From positions 186,001 through 250,000 of the forward strand of contig JAJTAZ010000011.1 in assembly GCA_021287185.1 (NCBI GenBank): a stretch of 64,000 bases of DNA. The letters are read 5' to 3'. Below the pieces are notes generated by a model. The model did not search any database, had not been told where the DNA came from, and saw only the letters and a program-made list of their open reading frames with translations. The position numbers and the translations under genes were made by a program. The DNA comes from Burkholderiales bacterium. GTDB lineage: Bacteria; Pseudomonadota; Gammaproteobacteria; Burkholderiales; Burkholderiaceae. Numbering within the stretch: the first letter of the stretch is position 1; every line of letters starts with the position of its first letter. This document shows, piece by piece, positions 29,955-40,149 of this stretch.

Positions 29955-30491
29955 TTACGGGTTAATTTTTGAACAGAACAATAACATTTCAGAAAATATA
30001 TTTATCACTTTTTCATGCTCTAAAACAACATCATGTACTTCAAAAAAAATTTTGGCTAATTGCACATCGTCTAATTTCACGCCAACAAAAATTCTGCTCC
30101 ACTTATCTTTGTTAACAATAAAACAAAAAATATTCGATTGTTCCATTTGAGTTGGGGATAAATAACACGAATAATCCTCAACAAAATCTTCAGGATAATT
30201 AAATTCCTCGTTAATCATTAAAGGCCAAATATTCATCATCAAGTCAGTAAAAGCCTCGTTTTTATCCGCATCGAATAACTTATAGTTTTGAGGGGGGGAT
30301 TTCCATGCAGTCAAAAAATTTTCGTAAGAGTGTAAATCTGCATTCAGTGTGGTCGCAGATATAACTCCATCTTTTGGCAGTAGAACTCCATTAATACAAA
30401 AACAAAATATACCCTCTACAAAAGAAGAGTTTGACCATTGCGAAACAGGCTCCACCAGTAAGGCAAATTTAAAAGGATTTCCAAAAATCAC
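29955..30491 (-). CDS. Putative immunity protein, Imm42-like
   Basis: The 178-residue acidic soluble protein begins MIFGNPFKFALLVEPVSQWS, followed by GIFCFCINGVLLPK and a TLNADLHSYENF segment. This start pattern (an inner FGNP, then a strand and WS, then an inner ING) resembles immunity family 42, which protects against polymorphic contact-dependent toxins. The gene is clearly more AT-rich than its neighbours and stands between repeats, with no toxin gene nearby. The family assignment is from memory of the pattern, hence moderate confidence. Confidence 0.55.
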   Translation of the reverse strand: MIFGNPFKFALLVEPVSQWSNSSFVEGIFCFCINGVLLPKDGVISATTLNADLHSYENFLTAWKSPPQNYKLFDADKNEAFTDLMMNIWPLMINEEFNYPEDFVEDYSCYLSPTQMEQSNIFCFIVNKDKWSRIFVGVKLDDVQLAKIFFEVHDVVLEHEKVINIFSEMLLFCSKINP

Positions 30492-30507
30492 CTAATTACC
30501 CCTTTAG

Positions 30508-30607
30508 TTCGTAGGTGGGCAAATGCTTTTGATTTTTTATTTGCCCACGCGGTTTTGCGACAATCGGCAGCGTGGGCAAACGATAAACCCGTTTGCCCAC
30601 CCTACGA
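30508..30607. repeat. Inverted repeat, family C (TTCGTAGG...GTGGGCAAA...TTTGCCCACCCTACGAA)
   Basis: Outer arms TTCGTAGGTGGGCAAA and TTTGCCCACCCTACGAA are nearly perfect inverted copies. Internal TTTGCCCACGC and GCGTGGGCAAA pair as well. The structure is a small terminal-inverted-repeat element of about 100 bases, MITE-like in form. Confidence 0.75.
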
Positions 30608-30660
30608 AATCTAACATTGTCGGGGTTCGCGATAAAGCTGCTCACCACCAACCTACGCCA

Positions 30661-31074
30661 TTACTCTTTGCTGAATTTTTGCACCCAAACCCCATGCAAA
30701 CCCGCACCGAGAAAGATACTGATTAACACCACGATCATATTCCAATTGCCCGTACCCAAACCTGTCAGTGCGGGTGCGGGGCACACACCACACAGCCCCC
30801 AACCGATGCCAAACAACACTGCACCGAGGGTCACTTGGCGATTGACCGTGAACGGACGCTTTTCAAACACTTCGCCAAAAATAGGTTTTTGACGCAGGCG
30901 CGGCACGAGCTGAAACACCACGAGGTTGACCGCCACAGCAGTACACAGCACCAACAGCAGACCCAAATCATGCAGGGTTAAAAAAGACAGCACGGTTTCA
31001 GGATGTATCATGGTCGAGTAGGCCAAGCCAAAGCCAAACAGCACGCCACTGATTAATGTCATCCATAATTTCAT
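30661..31074 (-). CDS. YeeE/YedE-related membrane protein, C-terminal half (DUF6691)
   Basis: The 137-residue membrane protein has about four helices, with GVLFGFGLAYSTMIHPETVL and GIGWGLCGVCPAPALTGLG. The latter carries two cysteines typical of the YeeE/YedE sulfur transporter fold. The ATG at 31074 overlaps the upstream stop by four bases (ATGA), so the pair is coupled and probably forms one two-part transporter for thiosulfate or another sulfur compound. Confidence 0.85.
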   Translation of the reverse strand: MKLWMTLISGVLFGFGLAYSTMIHPETVLSFLTLHDLGLLLVLCTAVAVNLVVFQLVPRLRQKPIFGEVFEKRPFTVNRQVTLGAVLFGIGWGLCGVCPAPALTGLGTGNWNMIVVLISIFLGAGLHGVWVQKFSKE

Positions 31075-31538
31075 GGTGCCACCCCCAACGCCGACACTGC
31101 CAAAGCGGTGATGATTGCCGTACTGAGAAACACCGCGACCATCAGCATCGAGCCAACCGAGAGCGACGCCATCCCACAAATGCCATGCCCCGACGTACAA
31201 CCGCCGCCGAGACGCGCACCAAAGCCAATCAACAAGCCACCGACCACGAATCGCCACAGTTGCACTTGCGTGGTTTCAGTCGGCAAACCCAAAGCAAAAT
31301 AAATCACACCGCCGAGCACCATGCCCAGCGCATACACCAAACGCCACTGACGTGAGTCGCGCAAACTGGCTTCTTGGAAAAACGGTAGATTCGATACCCA
31401 CGACCACGTCGCGCTGAAAAATGTGCTCGCGCCACCCAGTTTACCTGTGGTGACAAACAATAGGGCAACGCCCAAACCAATGAGCAAGCCACCGATGAGG
31501 TAACGCTCCATACCGAAAGGGAAATAGTCTGTGAACAT
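31071..31538 (-). CDS. YeeE/YedE family protein, N-terminal half
   Basis: The 155-residue protein has about four membrane helices and the family motif GARLGGGCTSGHGICGMASL. In YeeE-type transporters such cysteines bind thiosulfate. It is the first gene of a two-gene unit with 30661-31074. A regulator for sulfur use is not seen nearby. Confidence 0.88.
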   Translation of the reverse strand: MFTDYFPFGMERYLIGGLLIGLGVALLFVTTGKLGGASTFFSATWSWVSNLPFFQEASLRDSRQWRLVYALGMVLGGVIYFALGLPTETTQVQLWRFVVGGLLIGFGARLGGGCTSGHGICGMASLSVGSMLMVAVFLSTAIITALAVSALGVAP

Positions 31539-31697
31539 GTTTCATTCCATCTGTGTGTAATCTGTTTGTAGAACGGGTAAAGATTATCACAGTTGGTGAC
31601 GGTGTGCATCTGTTTGACGATGTGGATACCACCATTGCGAACGATGCTGTTCAATGATTCAATCAAACAATATTGGATTGGGTTGTTGCGCGTTTCC

Positions 31698-32945
31698 TTA
31701 AACACCCCGTTCAACATCAGCCCCACCCAACACCAAACCCACGCATGGATTCGCGCCCATGGCATAACTCAAATCCGCAGGGCGCGTGATGTCCCACAGC
31801 GCAAAATCCGCACGCATCCCCACACGCAATTGACCATGCGAATGCGCCAAGCCCAAAGCCTGCGCCGCATGGCGCGTCGTGCCTGCGAGTGCTTCGGCAG
31901 GTGTGAGTTTGAACAGCGTACACGCCATATTCATCGCCATGAGCAATGAAGTCAGCGGCGAAGTCCCAGGGTTGCAATCGGTCGCCACCGCCATTGGCAC
32001 ACCTGCGGTGCGCAATGCGTCTATCGGCGGGAGTTTGGTTTCGCGCAAATAATAAAACGCACTCGGCAAAAGCGTTGCCACGGTGTTAGCACGCCGCATC
32101 GCCGCAATTCCCGCTGACAACAAATACTCTAAATGATCCGCCGACAACCCGCCATACTGCGCCACCAAGGACGCGCCGCCTTGATCGGACAATTGCTCGG
32201 CATGCAGTTTAACGGGCAAACCCAACGCGCGCGCACGTGCAAACACACGCTCGGTTTGTATGGGACTAAAAGCGATGTGTTCACAAAAAGCATCCACCGC
32301 ATCGACCAAGCCCGCTTGAAATAAATTCGGCAACATGACATCGCACACATGGTCAATATAGCCATCGGCATTGTCTGAGAACTCAGGTGGGAGCGCGTGC
32401 GCGCCGAGGAATGTGGTTTTGACGGTGATGGGCAAAGTCTCGCCAATGCGCCGTGCCACACGCAGCATTTTCGCTTCGCTGTCTAAATCCAAACCATAGC
32501 CCGATTTGATTTCAATCACGCCCACACCTTCAGACATCAATCGACGCACGCGTGGCAAGCTGAGGTTGAACAATTCATCTTCACTCGCCATGCGCGTGGC
32601 ACGCACGGTGGACAAAATCCCGCCTCCTTGCGCGGCGATGTCCGCATAAGTCGCACCATTGAGCCGTGCTTCAAATTCATTGCTGCGATTGCCCGCATAG
32701 ACAATGTGCGTATGGCAGTCAATCAGCGCGGGCGTTATCCACGCGCCATTGGCATCGTGGGTGGCGAGCGTTTGATCGTTCGTGGGTAAATCGCTTTGCT
32801 TGCCCACCCATGCAATCACGCCGTCTTTGACCGCCAATGCGCCATCACTGATTTCACCATAACCACCATTGTCACTATTGTCACCATCGGTCATGGTGGC
32901 AAGCTGAGCGTTGAGCCAAACAGCATCCCATGTGTGCGTGCTCAT
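31698..32945 (-). CDS. hutI: Imidazolonepropionase
   Basis: Third enzyme of histidine degradation, opening the ring of imidazolonepropionate to N-formimino-glutamate. The 415-residue amidohydrolase has the metal site [17 protein letters not shown], then [32 protein letters not shown] and [11 protein letters not shown]. Its ATG overlaps the hutD stop by four bases. It is the last gene of the minus-strand hut run. Confidence 0.96.
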   Translation of the reverse strand: MSTHTWDAVWLNAQLATMTDGDNSDNGGYGEISDGALAVKDGVIAWVGKQSDLPTNDQTLATHDANGAWITPALIDCHTHIVYAGNRSNEFEARLNGATYADIAAQGGGILSTVRATRMASEDELFNLSLPRVRRLMSEGVGVIEIKSGYGLDLDSEAKMLRVARRIGETLPITVKTTFLGAHALPPEFSDNADGYIDHVCDVMLPNLFQAGLVDAVDAFCEHIAFSPIQTERVFARARALGLPVKLHAEQLSDQGGASLVAQYGGLSADHLEYLLSAGIAAMRRANTVATLLPSAFYYLRETKLPPIDALRTAGVPMAVATDCNPGTSPLTSLLMAMNMACTLFKLTPAEALAGTTRHAAQALGLAHSHGQLRVGMRADFALWDITRPADLSYAMGANPCVGLVLGGADVERGV

Positions 32946-33550
32946 GGCGTTCTCCTTATTTGATTGATGTGCACCACGATGAGTGCTGCCTGTGTGGCAG
33001 ACAGGCGCACGATTTTCTCTTTCTCGCTTTCACGTTGCACCAATAGCGTTTCTCCAGCATTGAGGACACATTCAGATGAATAATTGATGTGTACGGGCGC
33101 ACCCCTCTCGTGGTATATCAGCATAAAATCGCCAATCAATTGTTCATCGTGCGTGCCAGCAACATTCAATCTGCGCACCAAATGACTGCAATCATCCGCT
33201 CGAGTCATGACGTTGAAGTCCTCGACCACACCATCGGCATGGATGGGTTCAGCATGTATCACGGTGCTGCCTTGAAAAACAAATGGCGCAGACTGCGCGT
33301 TTAAATCGACAGCATATTGCGCATGCAAATCCTGCACACGCAACATCCCGCACAAAATCATCAAGGTGCGCTCAATCCCCAACATCTGCGAAAACGCCCC
33401 TGCCTGTCTCACCCGCGCGCAACTGACACGCCACACAAAGTTATCCAAGGTCGCACCTTCGGGATACACCCAAACCTCGTGCGTCATGCCTTGACCGTTT
33501 TTCCACGGCATGGTGCGATACTCGTGTTCGCGGCGTATGCTCAGTTTCAT
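32942..33550 (-). CDS. hutD: HutD family protein
   Basis: The 202-residue bicupin of the HutD/Ves family has [17 protein letters not shown] and [18 protein letters not shown] near the N terminus and [14 protein letters not shown] centrally, as in Pseudomonas HutD. It is thought to limit activity or toxicity of the Hut pathway by sensing formiminoglutamate. Four-base overlaps with hutG upstream and hutI downstream show tight coupling. Confidence 0.9.
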   Translation of the reverse strand: MKLSIRREHEYRTMPWKNGQGMTHEVWVYPEGATLDNFVWRVSCARVRQAGAFSQMLGIERTLMILCGMLRVQDLHAQYAVDLNAQSAPFVFQGSTVIHAEPIHADGVVEDFNVMTRADDCSHLVRRLNVAGTHDEQLIGDFMLIYHERGAPVHINYSSECVLNAGETLLVQRESEKEKIVRLSATQAALIVVHINQIRRTP

Positions 33551-34530
33551 ACTGTATTGCGCTCAGTCATCTGATGGACCATTTGACGAGCCACCCGTGC
33601 AATCAAACGCGCAGCGACCCGTGCGCTGTGACCGTCTATGTCATAGGTGGGATTGAATTCAGCCACATCCACCAAGTGCAATTTACCCGATGCACACAGC
33701 GCATCCACGATTGTTTCGACCACACTCAATTCCACGCCCAACGCCGCAGGCGCACTGACTGCGGGGACAACACTGGCAGGCAAGACATCCAAATCAATGG
33801 TCAAATACACCGCATCCAAAGGCGCGATGAACTGTGCCAGCTGCGCCAAAATCGCATCCAACTGGGTCGGGCGCATGTCGGTGTCCAAACGCCACGTGAC
33901 ATTTAACGCTTCTGCGCGCGCGAACAAAGCCTGCGTATTGGCAAACTCACTCACACCCAAACAACAGTAGTTAAACGCCCAACCACGCCGCTCGCATGCC
34001 TGCGCGATTTGTAAAAACGGCGTGCCCGAAGTCGCCTGCGCATCGCGGCGCAGGTCAAAATGCGCGTCCAAATTGATGATGCCAATTTTCGGTTGTGAAT
34101 GGTTCTCAGCCAAAAAATCCGCCCACCCGCTGAAACTGGCAAAGGCAATTTCGTGCCCGCCGCCCATACCAATGGGGAAAAAACCCTGTTGCAACAACTG
34201 TGTGACCTCATGCGCAAACGCATGTTGCGCGGCTTCCAAACCATCGCCCGCGCACACCACATCGCCTGCATCAACCGTGCGCTGCTGTGCCTGCGCGGGA
34301 ATATTGGCTAAAAACTTACGCAACACATTCGGTGCACCCGCCGCGCCGACTCGCCCATGATTGCGCGCCACGCCTGCATCGCAAGCAAAGCCAATCAGTG
34401 CGATGGTATTGGATTGAGCCTCATGTGGGTCGCCCAAAGGTCGGATGACTTGATGCCAGCGCGTGCCCAACTCGCCTTCGAGGGTGTCGGTGCGTCCTTG
34501 CCACAGTTCCATGTTGGGTGGGTTTTTCAT
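33547..34530 (-). CDS. hutG: Formimidoylglutamase (ureohydrolase family)
   Basis: Converts N-formiminoglutamate to glutamate and formamide in one step. The roughly 327-residue arginase-type fold shows GMGGGHEIAFA, IINLDAHFDLR, YLTIDLDVLPA and DVAEFNPTYD, all manganese-site motifs. No hutF is present, so the four-step pathway is implied. ATGs at 34536 and 34530 are both in frame. The second has GAGAG at better spacing. Confidence 0.92.
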   Translation of the reverse strand: MKNPPNMELWQGRTDTLEGELGTRWHQVIRPLGDPHEAQSNTIALIGFACDAGVARNHGRVGAAGAPNVLRKFLANIPAQAQQRTVDAGDVVCAGDGLEAAQHAFAHEVTQLLQQGFFPIGMGGGHEIAFASFSGWADFLAENHSQPKIGIINLDAHFDLRRDAQATSGTPFLQIAQACERRGWAFNYCCLGVSEFANTQALFARAEALNVTWRLDTDMRPTQLDAILAQLAQFIAPLDAVYLTIDLDVLPASVVPAVSAPAALGVELSVVETIVDALCASGKLHLVDVAEFNPTYDIDGHSARVAARLIARVARQMVHQMTERNTV

Positions 34531-34536
34531 GCTCAT

Positions 34537-34902
34537 CTCTCGTTGGTATTAAAGTGACAATCAAATAGACCGCTATTTATTACATAGCTGTAATTAACTA
34601 TAACAGTAAACTATAGTCATTGCGGGCTTGACCCGCAATCTCCTTGCGTGGGGACTGCGGGTCAAGCCCGCAGTGACCGTAGTTTAATTGTCGCATTAAT
34701 AAATTCATATCAAGGTTAAGTTGTAGCGTAGGCTGTGCCCACGAAATCAATCTGTTTCTCGCGTTCAATCGCGGGTACAGCCCCACACTACATCCTGATT
34801 AGACTCGTCATTGCGAGCAGGTTCATCGCGAAGCAATCCATGCGCTGTTTCCATAATGGTTCGCAATAACAACGTTTTAATTTGCCCCATCATTGGACTG
34901 TA
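34537..34902. repeat. Repeat-filled spacer between hutH and hutG
   Basis: No gene here. A family B element lies at 34616-34678 with arms GCGGGCTTGACCCGCA and TGCGGGTCAAGCCCGC, and a family A element at 34806-34870. Together they place 366 bases inside the hut cluster. This may leave hutGDI with a separate promoter. Confidence 0.75.
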
Positions 34903-36423
34903 TCAATCAAACAACCCCCGACAATGCGCCGTCAAATCACCCGTGATGACCAATTGTTTGGCCGCTTCAATATCGGGTGCGAACAATCGGTCTTCGCCAT
35001 AACGCGCCACTTGCGCACGCAACAAACCATGCGCCTGCTCAATGCACTCAGACGAGCGCAACGGACGATGGTAGTCAATCCCTTGCGCCGCCGCGAGCAA
35101 TTCGATGCCCACGATGGTCGCGGTGTTTTGCGCCATTTCGTGCAATCGCCGCCCCGCGTAAGTCGCCATGCTCACGTGGTCTTCTTGGTTCGCCGAAGTC
35201 GGCAAACTATCCACACTCGCAGGATGCGCCAACGATTTATTTTCTGATGCGAGTGCCGCCGCAGTCACATGGGCAATCATAAAGCCAGAATTGACTCCTG
35301 GGTTATCGACCAAGAACGCAGGTAAGCCCGATAAATTGGCATCAATCAACAAAGCCACGCGCCGTTCGGACAAGGCACCAATTTCGGCAATTGCCAAGGC
35401 CAAAGTATCCGCAGCAAACGCCACAGGCTCGGCGTGAAAGTTCCCACCTGAAATCACATCGGTGGATGCACCGCCAGCAAAAATCAAAGGATTGTCGGTC
35501 ACGGCATTGGCTTCAATCAATAATGTACGACGCGCATTGTGAATCAAATCCAAACACGCGCCCATCACTTGCGGTTGGCAACGCAGGCTGTACGGGTCTT
35601 GTACACGTTCATCGCCCTCGATATGCGATTGACGAATCTCGCTGCCCTTGAGCAGATTGCGGTACATGCCCGCACTGGCGATTTGCCCTGCTTGCCCACG
35701 CACCTCGTGTACACGTGCATCAAACGGCGCGTCCGAGCCCTTCGCCGCGTCAATTGACATGGCACCGACCACGGTGGCTGAAGCAAACAAACGCTCTGCC
35801 AAAAACAGTCCGTGCAAAGTCAAGGCCGTCGATACCTGCGTGCCATTAATCAATGCCAAACCTTCTTTGGCTTGCAACACCACAGGCGTGATGCCCGCAT
35901 TGCGCAAGGCGGTTTGCGCATCCACCAATGTGCCATTGACAAACACCTGCCCCTCACCCATCAATGCCAGCGTCATGTGTGACAAAGGCGCAAGGTCGCC
36001 CGACGCGCCGACCGAGCCTTTGGCAGGGATGTTCGGCGTGATGCCTGCGTTGAAAATCGCAATCATGGTGTCAATCACTTCGGCGCGTATGCCCGAAAAA
36101 CCGCGCGCCAAACTGGCAATTTTCATCAACATGACCAAGCGCACGACTTGCGCCGACAGCGGCTCGCCCGTGCCGACCGAGTGCGACAGAATCAGGTTGC
36201 GTTGCAACTGCGCGAGTTGCTCGGTCGCAATGCGCTTTTTGGCCAAAAGCCCAAAGCCTGTGTTGATGCCATACGCAGGCAAGTCGCGTTCAACGATGGC
36301 GTCAACTGCTCGCGCCGAAGCGTGAATGGCGGCATAAGCCGAGGGTGCCAAGGCAATTTGTGTGGGATTGCGCCAAACGGTGCGTAAATCCTCAAGCGTC
36401 ATTTGGCTGGGTTGAATCATCAT
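34903..36423 (-). CDS. hutH: Histidine ammonia-lyase
   Basis: First step of histidine degradation, releasing ammonia to give urocanate. The 506-residue product has the self-forming MIO cofactor triad Ala140-Ser141-Gly142 in [14 protein letters not shown]. Other conserved parts are [11 protein letters not shown] and the active-site segment [13 protein letters not shown]. Standard length. Starts at 36423 or 36420 are both possible. Confidence 0.97.
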   Translation of the reverse strand: MMIQPSQMTLEDLRTVWRNPTQIALAPSAYAAIHASARAVDAIVERDLPAYGINTGFGLLAKKRIATEQLAQLQRNLILSHSVGTGEPLSAQVVRLVMLMKIASLARGFSGIRAEVIDTMIAIFNAGITPNIPAKGSVGASGDLAPLSHMTLALMGEGQVFVNGTLVDAQTALRNAGITPVVLQAKEGLALINGTQVSTALTLHGLFLAERLFASATVVGAMSIDAAKGSDAPFDARVHEVRGQAGQIASAGMYRNLLKGSEIRQSHIEGDERVQDPYSLRCQPQVMGACLDLIHNARRTLLIEANAVTDNPLIFAGGASTDVISGGNFHAEPVAFAADTLALAIAEIGALSERRVALLIDANLSGLPAFLVDNPGVNSGFMIAHVTAAALASENKSLAHPASVDSLPTSANQEDHVSMATYAGRRLHEMAQNTATIVGIELLAAAQGIDYHRPLRSSECIEQAHGLLRAQVARYGEDRLFAPDIEAAKQLVITGDLTAHCRGLFD

Positions 36424-36475
36424 TTTTTTTGCTCCTGTTGTTTTTTCATATGTTAGATAAAATTTTTAGATGAAC

Positions 36476-36492
36476 GGTGGGCAATGCCCACC
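36476..36492. repeat. Short hairpin GGTGGGCA-A-TGCCCACC between hutU and hutH
   Basis: A 17-base near-perfect palindrome, the core of the GTGGGCAATGCCCACCC repeat also used as the trxB terminator at 60062. In the hut reading direction it has no T run after it, so it may stabilise or attenuate the transcript rather than end it. Confidence 0.6.
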
Positions 36493-36502
36493 CTACAAAA
36501 AA

Positions 36503-38233
36503 TCATTTTATCATCGGCAAATTCAAACCATTGTTTTTCGCGCACGCCACTGCACTCTCGTAGCCCGCGTCGGCGTGACGCATCACGCCTGAGCCGCAGT
36601 CATTGACCAAAACCCGTGCCAACCGTTTGGCCGCCGCGTCCGTGCCATCGGCGACAATCACCATGCCTGAGTGTTGCGAGTAACCCATGCCCACACCGCC
36701 GCCGTGATGCAATGACACCCAAGTCGCGCCGCCCGAAGTATTGAGCAAGGCATTGAGCAATGGCCAATCCGACACCGCATCTGTGCCGTCTTTCATCGCT
36801 TCGGTTTCACGGTTGGGCGAGGACACCGAACCCGTGTCCAAATGGTCACGCCCAATCACAATTGGTGCTTTGAGTTCACCATTTTTCACCATTTCATTGA
36901 ACGCCAAGCCCGCCAAATGTCGCTCACCCAAACCGAGCCAGCAAATTCGCGCGGGTAAACCTTGAAAAGCAATGCGCTCTTGCGCCATGTCGAGCCAACG
37001 GTGCACATGCGCGTGGTGCGGGAACAACTCTTTAATTTTCGCATCAGTTTTGTAAATGTCTTCAGGATCGCCCGACAACGCCACCCAGCGGAACGGCCCT
37101 TTGCCTTCGCAAAACAGTGGACGAATATAGGCAGGCACAAACCCAGGGAAATCAAAAGCGTTTTTCACACCCGTATCAAAAGCGACTTGACGGATGTTGT
37201 TGCCATAATCCACGGTCGGAATGCCCATCGCGTGAAAATCGAGCATGGCTTGGACGTGCTGCGCGCACGATTGCGCCGCGTCTGCCGTGAGTTTGGCGTG
37301 CTGTGCGGGGTCAGATTGTGCGGCTTTCCACTGTGCCACCGTCCAACCTATGGGCAAATAACCGTTGATGAGGTCATGTGCTGAAGTTTGGTCGGTGACC
37401 AAGTCGGGTTTCATTCCGCCTGCATTTTTGTCCAGCTGAGCACGCTTGACCAACTCAGGCAAAATCTCCGCCGCATTGCCGAGCAAGCCGATGGACACCG
37501 CCTCACCGCGCTCGCAATGGTATTTGACCAAAGCCAAGGCGTCGTCCAAATCACGCGCTTGTTTGTCCAAGTAGCGTGTGCGCAAGCGAAAATCAATGCT
37601 CGATTGTTGACATTCAATATTCAAAGACACCGCACCCGCAAGTGTCGCCGCCAAAGGTTGCGCGCCGCCCATGCCACCCAAACCAGCGGTCAAAATCCAA
37701 CGCCCTTTCCAGTCGCCATTGAAGTGCTGACGACCCGCTTCGACAAAAGTTTCATAAGTGCCTTGCACGATGCCTTGCGAGCCAATGTAAATCCAACTGC
37801 CCGCCGTCATCTGTCCATACATAAACAAACCCTTGCGGTCGAGTTCGTTGAAATGTTCCCAATTCGCCCATTTGGGTACGAGGTTGGAATTGGCAATCAA
37901 CACACGCGGTGCATCGCTGTGGGTTTTAAACACGCCCACTGGTTTACCCGATTGCACGAGCAAGGTTTCATCCTCGTTCAATTCTTTGAGGGTTGCGAGG
38001 ATGGTGTCGTAGCACTGCCAATCGCGCGCCGCGCGACCAATGCCGCCATACACCACAAGGTGCTTTGGATTTTCAGCGACTTCAGGGTCAAGGTTGTTTT
38101 GAATCATGCGGTACGCCGCTTCGGTCAACCAATTTTTACAGGTCAACTCTGTGCCACGTGGTGCGTGGATGACTCGACTTTCATCGTAGCGTGGGTCAAT
38201 GTGTGAATTGTTGTTGGGGGTGATTGGGTTCAT
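36503..38233 (-). CDS. hutU: Urocanate hydratase
   Basis: NAD-dependent second enzyme of histidine breakdown. The 576-residue product shows [19 protein letters not shown] near the N terminus, [31 protein letters not shown] (dinucleotide site) and [13 protein letters not shown], as in all HutU. It is the first gene of the minus-strand hut run and is divergent from hutC. Confidence 0.97.
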   Translation of the reverse strand: MNPITPNNNSHIDPRYDESRVIHAPRGTELTCKNWLTEAAYRMIQNNLDPEVAENPKHLVVYGGIGRAARDWQCYDTILATLKELNEDETLLVQSGKPVGVFKTHSDAPRVLIANSNLVPKWANWEHFNELDRKGLFMYGQMTAGSWIYIGSQGIVQGTYETFVEAGRQHFNGDWKGRWILTAGLGGMGGAQPLAATLAGAVSLNIECQQSSIDFRLRTRYLDKQARDLDDALALVKYHCERGEAVSIGLLGNAAEILPELVKRAQLDKNAGGMKPDLVTDQTSAHDLINGYLPIGWTVAQWKAAQSDPAQHAKLTADAAQSCAQHVQAMLDFHAMGIPTVDYGNNIRQVAFDTGVKNAFDFPGFVPAYIRPLFCEGKGPFRWVALSGDPEDIYKTDAKIKELFPHHAHVHRWLDMAQERIAFQGLPARICWLGLGERHLAGLAFNEMVKNGELKAPIVIGRDHLDTGSVSSPNRETEAMKDGTDAVSDWPLLNALLNTSGGATWVSLHHGGGVGMGYSQHSGMVIVADGTDAAAKRLARVLVNDCGSGVMRHADAGYESAVACAKNNGLNLPMIK

Positions 38234-38298
38234 GCTTATCTCCTTGTTATGGTTCAGATGGGTGTGATTTTAGGTCTCAAATGTGCAAGACAAATAAT

Positions 38299-38310
38299 TT
38301 GTATAGACAA
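38299..38310. promoter_or_regulatory. HutC-type operator TTGTATAGACAA
   Basis: Twelve-base near-palindrome that differs by one base from the TTGTATxTACAA-like sites bound by HutC in pseudomonads. It lies in the 160-bp hutU-hutC divergent region, immediately after the predicted hutU -10 box. Confidence 0.7.
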
Positions 38311-38338
38311 CTTTAAATTTATTTGATTAATCTGTCAA
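38310..38338 (-). promoter_or_regulatory. Probable hutU promoter
   Basis: Minus-strand TTGACA (38338-38333) and TAAAGT (38315-38310) are separated by 17 bases. The -10 box touches the HutC operator, so bound HutC would block transcription start. Confidence 0.6.
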
Positions 38339-38393
38339 TACTTATTTTGCAAATTGCGTAAAATACCACGATTATTTTTCAAAACAACTCATC

Positions 38394-39104
38394 ATGAACA
38401 CACACAAAACCACCATCCCTGTGTTTCAACACATCAAAAACTCAATTTTGGAATCCATCCAAACAGGCGTTTGGCGACAAGGGCAAGCAATTCCGCCCGA
38501 ATTGACTTTGGCCAAACAGTTCGGCGTATCGCGCATGACGGTCAATCGCGCTTTGCGCGAACTGACCGCCGAGCACGTGCTCACGCGCGTGCAGGGCTCA
38601 GGCACTTTTGTCGCGCAACAAAAATACCAAACCACCCTGATTGAGATTCAAAGTATTGCCAAGGAAATTCGCGCACGTGGACACGTGCACCGCAGCGAGT
38701 TGTACGAGTTGTCCAAAGCCAAAGCAGGCGAGACGCTGGCGTTTGAGTTTTCGGTGTCACCAACTGATTATTTATTTCACACCGTGATTGTGCATTTTGA
38801 AAATGGCGAGCCGATACAGGTCGAAGACCGTTGGGTCAATCCCGCGATTGCGCCTGAGTATTTGCAACAGGATTTTTCCACGACCACACCGAATGAATAT
38901 TTGATGGCGAACGCCCCCCTGCAGTCGGGGCAATACACCATCGAAGCCCTACCCGCACCTGAGCACATCGCCGAAATGCTGCACATACAGCCTGCCGAGG
39001 CTTGCTTGGTACTACAACGCACCACCCATTCAATGAACCAAGTCGCCACGCAGGTCACCATGTGGCACCCAGGGGCGCGTTATCAGTTTTCAGGGGAAAT
39101 TTAA
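38394..39104 (+). CDS. hutC: Histidine utilisation repressor HutC (GntR family)
   Basis: The 236-residue protein has an N-terminal GntR winged helix (IPPELTLAKQFGVSRMTVNR, then GSGTFVAQ at the wing) and a C-terminal UTRA ligand domain (residues about 95-232) that binds urocanate in known HutC. The features EDRWVNPAIAPEYLQQDF and the final HPGARYQFSGEI are HutC-specific. Divergent from the hut operon it is expected to repress. Confidence 0.95.
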   Translation: MNTHKTTIPVFQHIKNSILESIQTGVWRQGQAIPPELTLAKQFGVSRMTVNRALRELTAEHVLTRVQGSGTFVAQQKYQTTLIEIQSIAKEIRARGHVHRSELYELSKAKAGETLAFEFSVSPTDYLFHTVIVHFENGEPIQVEDRWVNPAIAPEYLQQDFSTTTPNEYLMANAPLQSGQYTIEALPAPEHIAEMLHIQPAEACLVLQRTTHSMNQVATQVTMWHPGARYQFSGEI

Positions 39105-39138
39105 AGTTTGATTGGGCACAAAGGACGTTTAGACAGGG

Positions 39139-40101
39139 CTAAGGTTGCAACACATCCACGCCCAACAAACCACATTCGCGTACCGCTTGCGCCAAAGCCT
39201 CGCACGCACGCTGGCGACTGAAATGTTTGCGCCACACCAAGACCACACGGCGATGCGGCACTTCACCGCTTGATTGTTTACCGCGTCCCGCACTTTTATC
39301 CGTTACCAAAGGCACGTAACTGAGCGAACCATTGGGTTCGTGCTCGGGCACAGCCAGCGCGGGCAATACGGTGATGCCGATGCCTGCCGCCGCCATATAG
39401 CGCAGGGTTTCCAACGATGAGCCCTCGAAATTGCGCTGCAAACCGTCTTCTTCAACTTGATACACATGCGCTTGGGGCGTGGCTTCCAACACATGGTCAC
39501 GAAAACAATGCCCCGCACCGAGCACCAACAACGGCTCCTTTCGCAATCGGTGATTGCTGATGTGTTCTTGCTGCGCCATCGGGTGGTTTTTCGGCAAGGC
39601 CACAAAAAATCGCTCATCATACAATGGCGCGAGCTCTAAACCCGATTCATTGAAAGGCAGTGCCATAATCGCCGCATCAATGCGTCCTTGTTTGACCCAT
39701 TCAATCAACACGTGGGTGTATTGCTCCTGCACAATCAGCGGCATTTGCGGAAATGTTTTGAATGCGTGCGCCATCAGTTTGGGCAATAAATACGGCGCGA
39801 TGCTGTAAATAATTCCCAAGTGTAGCGAACCATTGAGCGGATCATTGCCATGCGCAACGATGTCTTTGATGGCGTTGACCTGCGAGAGCACTGTTTGCGC
39901 CTGCGCAATCACTTGTTCGCCAATTGCCGTCACGGCAACATCTTGCATACTGCGCTCAAACAATGTGACACCCAATTCTTCTTCTAATTTTTTAATCGCC
40001 ACCGAGAGCGTTGGCTGACTGACAAAACACGCTGCCGCCGCACGGCCAAAGTGCTTTTCGCGCGCGAGGGCTACGGCATAACGAAGCTCGGTGAGTGTCA
40101 T
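39139..40101 (-). CDS. oxyR: OxyR-type LysR regulator without the second redox cysteine
   Basis: The 320-residue LysR protein starts MTLTELRYAVALAREKHFGR, with FVSQPTLSVAIKKLEEELGV in the winged helix, and its C-terminal domain matches OxyR throughout. Cys199 is kept in GAGHCFRDHVLEATP, but position 208, the resolving Cys of classical OxyR, is Thr (codon at 39478-39480). Other cysteines are Cys25 and one near the C terminus (RECGLLG). Adjacent recG is the usual betaproteobacterial neighbour. It should control katG, which has a matching operator. Confidence 0.92.
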   Translation of the reverse strand: MTLTELRYAVALAREKHFGRAAAACFVSQPTLSVAIKKLEEELGVTLFERSMQDVAVTAIGEQVIAQAQTVLSQVNAIKDIVAHGNDPLNGSLHLGIIYSIAPYLLPKLMAHAFKTFPQMPLIVQEQYTHVLIEWVKQGRIDAAIMALPFNESGLELAPLYDERFFVALPKNHPMAQQEHISNHRLRKEPLLVLGAGHCFRDHVLEATPQAHVYQVEEDGLQRNFEGSSLETLRYMAAAGIGITVLPALAVPEHEPNGSLSYVPLVTDKSAGRGKQSSGEVPHRRVVLVWRKHFSRQRACEALAQAVRECGLLGVDVLQP

Positions 40102-40149
40102 ATTCTTTTCCTATCAATCGGTTGAACTCATAGCGTATTTATGGCGACA

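Noticed and set aside
37388-38206. 272-residue plus-strand frame opposite hutU
   Set aside because: Shadow of hutU with biased codons. No ribosome-binding site or domain.
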